A stretch of DNA of 64,000 nt from Chryseobacterium sp. BLS98 (GTDB lineage: Bacteria > Bacteroidota > Bacteroidia > Flavobacteriales > Weeksellaceae), in NCBI RefSeq assembly GCF_001045445.1, contig NZ_LFNF01000001.1, forward strand, positions 868,001-932,000. The letters are read 5' to 3'. The translations under genes and the position numbers were made by a program. Shown piece after piece: positions 1-9,500 of this stretch; within the stretch, counting starts at the first letter, position 1; each line of letters starts with the position of its first letter. The notes under the pieces are model-generated. The model made no database searches. It had not been told where the DNA came from and worked only from the letters and a program-made list of their open reading frames with translations.

Positions 1-96
1 ATTAAAATTCTCCGGATGACCAGTGTCGAGAGTCATTAGCTGAAACTGTTCGGTGGTGAGATGGTGAGTGGGAATGTTTTTTTCGGATGGGGGCAT
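1..96 (-). CDS. N-terminal fragment of an unidentified protein
   Basis: An open frame on the minus strand starts with ATG at 96 and runs without a stop to the window edge, giving 32 residues that begin MPPSEKNIPTHHLTTEQF. Only the extreme N-terminus is visible, so no domain can be named. The 175-base gap between this start and the terminator at 243-270 holds no other gene I can support. It could also be a chance open frame, but the lack of stops and the polar composition favour a real start. Confidence 0.45.
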   Translation of the reverse strand, partial: MPPSEKNIPTHHLTTEQFQLMTLDTGHPENFN

Positions 97-242
97 CTTT
101 GTTTTTGAATGATAAATGTAGAAAATATTTGCTTATAAAAAGAACCGCTAGAATATTGCAATGGATCTTTTATGGTATGAAGCAATGAATATTCTGTAAA
201 AGCTAAATTATTTCTTTAATAAAAGTAGGTATATTATAAAAT

Positions 243-270
243 GAAAATCCCGCTTTTCAGCGGGATTTTC
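243..270 (-). terminator. Rho-independent terminator after the RHS/immunity pair
   Basis: A perfect 12-bp stem (GAAAATCCCGCT pairing with AGCGGGATTTTC) with a TTTC loop lies directly after the stop codon of the 83-residue membrane ORF. Read on the minus strand the stem ends in a T-rich stretch. It closes the minus-strand transcription unit that contains the giant RHS gene. Confidence 0.85.
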
Positions 271-271
271 A

Positions 272-523
272 CTAACCATTTACAATAAATTTATATGTTA
301 TAAATATCATTATTAAAACGATTAACACATTGATTATATGAGCAAAAGTAATAAGCTTTTTGAAAAATAATAATGTTGATAATTGTACCAAAATTAGAGG
401 AACTATTATATAAAGATCAACATAATATGCCCCAAAAAAATTTTTTGACGGTACTAGGTTTATAACTAAAGTTAAAACAATAGAAATAACAATACTGGCA
501 TATATTATTTTACTTGACCCCAT
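272..523 (-). CDS. Small polytopic membrane protein, candidate immunity protein for the RHS toxin
   Basis: This 83-residue protein is almost entirely hydrophobic, with three predicted membrane spans at about residues 5-23, 33-54 and 58-81 separated by short charged loops (PSKN, KK). I do not recognise a named family. Its start lies inside the last codons of the 3413-residue RHS protein (14-base overlap), so the two are translationally coupled, and a strong terminator follows directly. In polymorphic toxin systems the small gene directly after the toxin C-terminus is usually the cognate immunity gene, and membrane immunity proteins are known for toxins that attack from the periplasm or act on lipids. 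The immunity role is inferred from position only. Confidence 0.6.
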   Translation of the reverse strand: MGSSKIIYASIVISIVLTLVINLVPSKNFFGAYYVDLYIIVPLILVQLSTLLFFKKLITFAHIINVLIVLIMIFITYKFIVNG

Positions 524-3500
524 TTTGCTGTAATTTTCGTCCTAATTGTTCAATTCTTTTATCTACTTCTTTTCCTGGTCTTGCTAAATCAAAATGAGCA
601 CCATCATCACCATCTCCCAAAGGACTGTTTTGTATTCCTCCTCTTATAAATTGTCCTTCAGTTTTAGGATTACTTAAATGGTCTCCTTTAATATCTTCTC
701 TTATTATATTTCCAATTTTACCTGCTTTTTGATATTCTTTTAATTTATTCATCAAATCACTATCATCAGATGTAGGACTTCCTACTAAAATTAAATTATC
801 AACTTTGTATCCCTTATCTGCTAGCCCGATTGCAAGATGTTCTTGTAAAACAGAACCATAACTATAACCAGTAAGATTTAATTGCTCGCCATCTTTTAAA
901 GGATTTTTCTTTAAATCATTTAAAATACCTTTCAGTGCTATTTTATATTGTTTATCATCGGAAGCACTATGCTTTTGAGATGAAGAAAATTCTGGATTCG
1001 TCCAATATGCTTGTTTATTACGAAAATCATTTACAAACCCTATATCTCCAATTTTACCATGGCTTGCATTAACTCTTTTAAAGCCTCTTATCCCTAACGA
1101 TGTCCATATTGATTTAAAACGACCTATATAATTCCATCCATCAGAATCATTTCCTGCCCCTCCAACGAAGTATACCCTACGACCGTCAGGGTCAATGGCA
1201 TTGATTGGGTTTTGCATACAATACACATAAGGGCTCCAAGAGGGATACTTCTCCGCCAAAGGATCCACATTTAACCAAAGAGAAACTCTAGGATTATAAT
1301 ACCTCGCTCCATAATAGTAGTACCCAGTTTCAGCATCAAGTTCCTTGCCATTAAATTTGTATGGGCTATAGTTACTGTTTCTGTGATTTTCCACAAAGGT
1401 TTCGCCACTTGGGAAGTATTCTATATTTTGGGTTACCTCTCCATCTGCACCTGTAATAAAGCTGCTTGAACCTAAATGATCCGGATGGAACCAATAGATT
1501 TCTTTTTCCTTATCTCCTGCATAATCATTAACACAAGCTCCATTGTATCCTGCATTTTGCCCATAGTTAGGTGGTGGCGTGATGTTGTTCTGTTGCATTA
1601 CTGTCAGACTGCTTTGTGTAGAAGTTTGTAAAATGGTATTAGACACATTGGCTGGATTAATAGGCGGAGTGCTTCCTGCAAATGGGATGATTAGCCAGTT
1701 ACAATCAAAAACTCCAATATTATCGCTTGTTCCATTCTTAGTTACTATTCTCTGGGATCCTGCATAATAATGTTTTGTATAACGAGGAAGTGATACACCT
1801 CCAAGGCTATCAAAATAAAGGTTCATTGTCAACAGTCCATTAGGGTAAATAGTTGCTGAATGGTATGTCATAAGTGTCTGCGGCCATGTATTTGTCTGCT
1901 CTGCTCTTGTTCTGAAAAGCATCCCTGAATACATTACATCTTTAATAATTCTTTCTCCTCCCGCATCATAGGTATAGATCGCTGCTCCGTCAACTTCAGG
2001 AGTAGAAGGATTAGTATCTACAAAACGAAGGCGGTTTTCCTCATCCCACTGATATACCGCTTTTGCTTCAGTATAAGTACATGTTTCCTGTTCAATAGTC
2101 GTAGGATTTCCTTTTGCATCATATTTATAATGTTGGAACTTCACTCCCGGATCATCCGGATTGCAACATGTAGATGATGGGACTAAATTAGGTTCATCTA
2201 CAATGGTTGTAGGAGCATGTGGATGTGAAGAATTTTCATACTTGTAGTTCAGCCTGTAAGAGGTTGGCTCCATTGCCGTCCAGTTATTGTTGCTGGCACC
2301 TGTCGTCCATTCATGCTTCTGGGTTTTGCTCATGATATTGTGCATATTATCATAAGACATGGCAACGGTATACCTGTGGCGCTCTTCCTGAGCCTGCGTA
2401 TTGATGCCTCTCCAATTTCCTGAAGCAGAAGTCAGACGGTACAAGTCATCATAACCGAATGCATAATTGGTTCCTCCTCCTAAAAGACCATTTACTACAG
2501 GAGCGTTGTTATGAACCTGCATTACGTTAGATACCACATCGTATTGGTATACGTTCTGCATGAAGAATCTGTTGGTATTGGTATTTTGAGCATACATTTT
2601 CAACAATCTTCTGCGATTAGTCTCGTATTCGTATGTTGTTTCCGTACCGTTTCCATTTTTCAGGTATACTCTCTGTTCAAATTTATCATATCCAAGACTA
2701 TTGATCATCGGATAGGAATTACCGTCTTTTACAGAGGCAACATTATTTAAGTTACCTGCCCGGTTGTATTTGTATGTTAATTTTTCTCCATCCGGATAGG
2801 TAATGGTTTTCACACGGTTCCAGGTATCATACTGCCATTCTGTTCCGAACCAGTAAACCTGTGCTCCAGGTACTGCAACTGAACGTCTTTGGTAGGTAAG
2901 TTCACCCAGTCTTCCGTATTTCAGATACTGCGTTCCTGTAGCGTCTGTCTGATACCATAATCTACCTACCGCATTATTATCCATTGCTGAAGCATCCAAT
3001 GCATTTCCGTAGTAATATTTTACGTTGTTTTCCGGATATAAAGGGTATTTAACTTCTTTCAGCCTTGAATAGTCATATTGATATTCTACTGTTTCATTGG
3101 CTGCATTAGTTTTAGAAGTCATATTATTGGCCGGATCATACTTGTAAGTGGTAACTCCACTATCCGGATGAGTGTAAGAAACCCTTCTTCCCAAATCATC
3201 ATAAACAGATGTCGTAATATTACCATTTACATCTTTTACCTGAAGAATTTCGCCGATAGCATCATGGGTAAACTGAGTTTTGATATCTCCGGTATTGGAA
3301 ACTTCATGAACCGAGGTTGTTCTTCCTTTGATATCGGTATATGTTTTTTTAACGCTTCCCAATTCATCTTTGAAAACGGTTTCAAACATATTTCTTCCCT
3401 GGAAGTCTGTTCCAAAACCGTAAGTAATTGTTGAGAACAGGTTTTCTCCCGGCAGTTTGGTATAAACCACCCTGTCTAATACATCATACTGGTTGATGGT

Positions 3501-6500
3501 AGGTTCAATATTATCTACGGCAGGATTATACTGTGTATTATTTGAGCCAACACTTTCAACTGTAGGATAGTAAGTTTTTAAAGCTCTTCCAAAGGCATCT
3601 TCTTCTACTTTTCCTCCTACAATATATTTTACTCCTTCATTATGAATATCTCCGGTTTTCTTCACCTGAACCGCTCCTCCAAAACCATCTGCAATGGTGA
3701 TGGTATTAATAGTGCTGTCTGTGTATTCCGGATCATAATGTTTTGTTACTGCAAAAGACTGTGCATTGGAAGCATTAAGCGGAGCATACGTAATCGGGTT
3801 ATATTCAAATTTTATAGTCCATGGAATGTTGTTAAATAATTCGTATGGCCCTGTAATTTCTGTAGTTCTTGCTTTGGCATCATATACATACTTCATTGGC
3901 TGCAGGTTCATATCCTCAGTATAAGTAGGCACTCCGAAACGGAAATCATACTGGGTTTTGCTGCTGTATCCAAAGGCATCCTGAACTTTTACCGGATAAG
4001 TTTTTACATTATCATCATAGGTATACTGCTGGAAGAATCTTTGGTTCTGAACATTTGCAGGACCAGTAGACTTAGTTATATTTCCATAAACATCGTACTC
4101 AAAATCATAAACGGAATAATTCGTTCCCTGATTAAGAATCGTCATTTTAGAAATATTCCCATTAGTATTATATTCTGCTTTTTTCTCTCTGGTTACAGCA
4201 TTTGCTGTGTTTTTAACTGAGGTTGGCATAATGATATATGCCGACGGATTAATTAAAGTATATACTACCTTACTCGTTAATATTTCAGATGCTCCAATAT
4301 CCGGATCTCCTGAATCTTCTATATCTGTAGCATTACCCCACTGGTCATATGCGTTTATTTTTGTAATGGTGGTTTTCCACCCTGTATCTCCTTCAGTAAA
4401 GTGGGAATTTGTATTCTGTAAGGCTACAAAACATGCAAACTCTTGGTATGTTTTTTCGTCCTCTTTTTGTTTATATAAAAAAGAATCATTCGTATTTTGT
4501 ATCTTTTTTAATGAATAGTTGTTGACTTTGGTTGTCCATGTTTTGTTGTTGACATCCATGAGTCTTTCTGTAAGTAATAACCCTTTTAAATAATAATTAG
4601 TATTATTAAATTTTTGGATTGTTTTCCTATACACAGCGTTTGAAGAAATCCCCCCCTGCTTAGTATCAATCTGATTAATTGTTACATTTTCAAATCCATA
4701 AAAAGCTCTCTCTCTTCTGCTGTGATAAGGATTCTGATACTCTACTGTAACTTTTGATACATCCGGACTAAAGGCATTATCTCCCGTAAATCCGTCATTT
4801 GTAGCTACGCTTTTTAATACGTATTTACTTTGAGGCATATCATAAGTGTTTCCTACTCTTTCATAATCAACTTCCCATGAGCCTCCCATCGGGGTGGTTA
4901 CCTTTTTAAGAAGGTTGGTTACTCCTATTTGATTAAGCTGCACGGTAATGTTATCTGTATCGTCGGATTTTACAAAATCAGGATAGCCATCTCCATTCAT
5001 ATCTCTGAACGTCGCATGGGATCTTGAAGTTGAATTTCCTTTAGAAACGCCTAAAGTCACGTTCAGCTTCAACCCGCTTACTCCTGCAACAATAGGAATA
5101 GGAATTAAGATAGTTCCCGCTGCATTCCCTCCAACACTGATAGATACATCTTTATGAACATCATTCACATTCTGGAAATTTAAATTTAGCGGAGTGTCCG
5201 ATATTCTATCTCCTAAATTAAGATATACTGTTGCTGTATTTCCTGAATATAAAACCTTATCTGCCAATCCATCCCCATTAATATCAACCAGTTCTTTTGT
5301 CGTGTTACTTGTATTAGAGCTAAAATTAACCCCGAATTCAAAACTTCCTCTGAATAAGCTGATTCCTCCTCCAAGTCCAAATCCATTTCCTACTCCCTCT
5401 GGCTTGATATCTGATCCCCAGGAATCATTTCCTGCAAACCCGTTACCTATATTTAGTTCAAAATTATTTGTATTAAACTTATCAGGAAGACCATCTCCAT
5501 TGATATCCAGGAATGTCTGCTTTGAATGCTCAGTAGAAGTTTCTCCATTTGCACTGACAGATAATTTAGTAGCGGCTACCTTACTGTCAACTGAACTCTT
5601 GATTAAGTTATCATTAAATGCCCTGCTTTTTGATTTCTCTCCAGTTGTCTGTATAAAAGCCATTCTGGTAGATTCACCATGTACAAATGAATAACTTGAA
5701 GAAAGTCCTGATGAACTGGCTTTTGAAATTGACTGGCTTCCCACGTTTAAAGAAGCGCCAGATAAAAACCCTACCGGATAAGTGATTTTCACATTGGTTT
5801 TACTAAAATCATCCGGGAAACCGTCTCCGTTATAATCTAAAACATTTCGGACCGATTTGGCTTCAGAAAAAATAGTTTGGGATGCGTTCACTCCGGCAAA
5901 GCCAATACTTGCTCCGGCACCAACACTTATACTTTGATTTTTAAGCTGGATATTTGGTGCATTCAGCTCAGACCCGACAGCCTGGCTTAATGAATTATTA
6001 TTAAAATTAGAATCTATGTTGTGTATTCCTAAACGAGAAGCATTGATGGTATTCTGAGAAATGTATATGGTTGGATCCACATCTGTCAATCTTCCTTTAT
6101 CATTATTATTAATATTGGAATTAATGGTCAGGAAATAGTTCTTTGACAATGCTCCATCATTATCTACGATCGTAACATTACCATCAGGATCTACTGTAGG
6201 ATTATTAATCGTAGGATTTGTTCCCGGATCTGTACCGTAAGCATTGCTTAGTTTCAAGCGGGTTTCATCTACCTTCATTTCAGCAGCTGTCCCACCATTA
6301 GCATAGTTATTGTTAATGTCATATGCTTCTACCACAGTATTCTTGCTTAAATTATTCCCATTCAGGATAAATCCACCCCACCCGCGATATAGTATACCGA
6401 ATCTGCTGTCATATTCATTTGAGTTTAATGCTGATGTTGGTGTTTGCGGCCCTAAAACCGGTTTATGCGGCGGTGCATTTGTAAAACTGGTAATGGTAGT

Positions 6501-9500
6501 TTCACTGCCCGGATTTTCAATATATAATTTCGTAAATGCTGAAGGTGCTCCTCCAGGAGAAAATGTCAGCGTATAGGTATAAGTTCCCGGATTAAGCATT
6601 GTTTCCGAATATACAGGCATTCCTGATTGTCCGGATAAAGTTCCGTTAGGGAAAAATGTATTAATACCTAGTGTTGCTGATGTTCCCGCAACATAATTTC
6701 CTAATTCAAACTTCAGCATTGTAGCCTGACTGATTACAATTGTTCCTGTTTGCTGTACTGTATTTGAACCGGATAACTGTACCGATAAATTATTCGGATT
6801 GTCTATATAATTGAGACCATTGTTTATCAGGGTACCGCTAATGCTTGTGATATTATTGATAAAGTCTCTGTCGTCACTACTTACTGTTGTTTCCAGGTAT
6901 ATATTCTCATTTAAATCCTGAGAAACTATGGTGTATGGTGTTCCAAAAACTGGAGTTGCGTTACCGTTAACAACATTATAAACCGTCTTGGTTAATAATT
7001 TATTTTTAATTTTTGCCGAAATAACAACCTTTCCGCTTTTCCCATTAAAATTAGGAAGGGATGATGCCTTTACAGAAATCTTTTTCCCTATATCTCCCGA
7101 TTGGGTTGCATAGGTTACAAAATTTCCTCTGTCATTATACATACTGTACTCTACCTGCAAATAGGTCTTTTCACCGGTTGAAGTCTCGGTAAATTCAGGA
7201 ATTAATTTAAAGTTTGACCAATCGATCTGGGTATCTGTATATACTTTTACAGATACTTTATCATTTGGATTTAAATTCACCTGTGAACCAATAACACTAT
7301 TGTTATAAGTAGAGGCAGAGGTGATGGTCATTGGAAACTGAGGATAATCTACATCATTGATTGTAAGAAATATTTTAGCATCATCAGACAACGGGATTGT
7401 TTTGTTTAAATATAAATTTAATGTTCCAGCATTTCCGACCATGAAAGAGCTGGTCCCGGAGTTTACAAAATCTTCCTGTGATTTATAGGTGGACAAATCT
7501 CTGTTATCACTATCAACAGCTGGAATATTTGGAGTTGAATAAGTAATTTCAGGATTCCATGTAACCTGATCAAGTGTTCCATCATATTTAGAAGATACTC
7601 TGAAATAAAGCTTTTCTCCTTTACTGATATTAATTAACTGATCTCCGAAAGAATGCAGGCTATAGTCTCCGGCATTAATATTATTAACTAAAGGATCATT
7701 ATTTTTATACTGAAAAGAAATTGCAACACCGTCTGCTTTACTACAGTCTTCTTCCGGATTACATGATGCCTGATTCAGTTTGAAAGCATTTTTAACTGTA
7801 ATCGTTCCGGATTTTGGAGCAACCCACGCACGAACAACGTCATGCAGTGGATTTTGTTCCAGCATCATCTTTTTTTCTGCTTTATCCTGATCATCAAATA
7901 ATGAGATAGAAGGTTGTGCACCAATCGCTGTAATATTAATAGGATACGGCGTCAAACCGCTATTAGGATCAAATGAAGGAACGTTTCCTACGAGGCTGTT
8001 GAAGTATACTTTTCCGTTTTTAACAAAATCTACCAACCCATCATTATTGAAATCCATAAAATAGGATGAGGTGGTATTTGTGCTATTGGAGTAATCGAAT
8101 CCAAGGCTTGCACCACTAAAATTAGCATCAATTCCTACTCCCCAGGATGAGTTTTTGGACTTTCCTATATCCTGTAAATTTCCAACATTCACCACAGGTC
8201 CAAATGCCTGAACCCCATTTGTTGCCGTTGATAAATTTTTAGAATAAGAAATAACCCCGTTATTTTCATACACTCTGTCCGCCAGATTATCCCCGTCTAT
8301 ATCTATTAAGGTGATTTTACTTTCTGAGGTTGAGTTGCTAATAGAACCATGCGCGCCTACAGTCCCTTGTCTGAAACTAAACAGACCGGTGTCACTTGTA
8401 GGAGGAGAAGATAAGTTATAAACCCCTACACTGATTCCAAAATTGGTTCCTGTAGATTTTCCCTGACTTCCGGAAAGCATGGTATATCCTTGGAATAGCT
8501 GCCCTGAAGAAAGCAAACCTGGAAAACTGGCATGATCCGGGGCTCCCCAGTTTATAGGCGCACCAAACATATTTGGAGCATCAGGAGCTTCATTATATTC
8601 TATCTTATTGGTATAGAAAACAGCGCCTGCTGCATCTTTTTCCGTTATACTTTTTAACAGGGACTTTTTGAAGGTTTTATCATCATTTTTGTATTCAAAC
8701 TCATAGCTTCTTATGTTTTCATTACCATATTTAACTTCTACTTTGCTTAATCTTTTTGATTCTATCTGAAGAAACCCCAGTCGGCCATTAATCTGAACAT
8801 CTTCTCTACCGGAAGTTGTTGTAAATAAAACGCTGTATTTTTTTGCAGGATTCTGCGTAGTATGTAGTGTATAATCTATTTCAGAAATATGTAATTCCTG
8901 ACCCCCATTTCCAGGGCTACCTGTATAGGTAGACTTATCGTACTTATATAATACATAATTCCCGTTTGTGTCAATAGTCTTATACAAAGCCCAATGCCCG
9001 ATATTTCCAAGAGTATCTTTAAGTATAGCATTATATTTTACACCTGTTTCGTCTCCTCCAAAGAATGATTTTGTTCCATCCTTAGATGTTACTATCCATA
9101 CATAATCTTTAGGGTTTGTCCCTTTTCTTATGATCTTATTATAGGCCCCTTCAATTCTTGGATAAAATTGTCTGTCTGACTGTCTTGTTTTTTCAAATCC
9201 TTCATTTCTATTAGGCATAGCAAACACACCAGGACTTACCTCAAAAGTCAGCTGTTCTCCTCCTATTGAATACAATTCTGTTTCAGTACCCTGATTGTAA
9301 GTCGGCACTCCCCATCTTGTATCAATCGTTACAGCAGGGATAGACATATCCCAGCCGAGTCCCATCCAGCTATTCCCTCCTTCACTGCTGTAGCTTACCC
9401 CTAAAGACGGCTGCATTCCGGCTCTACCGGCAGGAAGTTTGATTGGAAAGTTTGTTGTAACACTCCCCATACTGTTAGGAGACGGCGGCGCAATACTTAC

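Noticed and set aside
1579..4518. Several plus-strand open frames inside the RHS gene
   Set aside because: All are opposite to clear RHS repeats, with no start signals or family resemblance.
5194..5694. Open frame of 166 codons on the plus strand within the RHS gene
   Set aside because: It lies antisense to well-conserved FG-GAP/RHS coding sequence and has the Ser/Pro/Leu-rich composition of a shadow frame.
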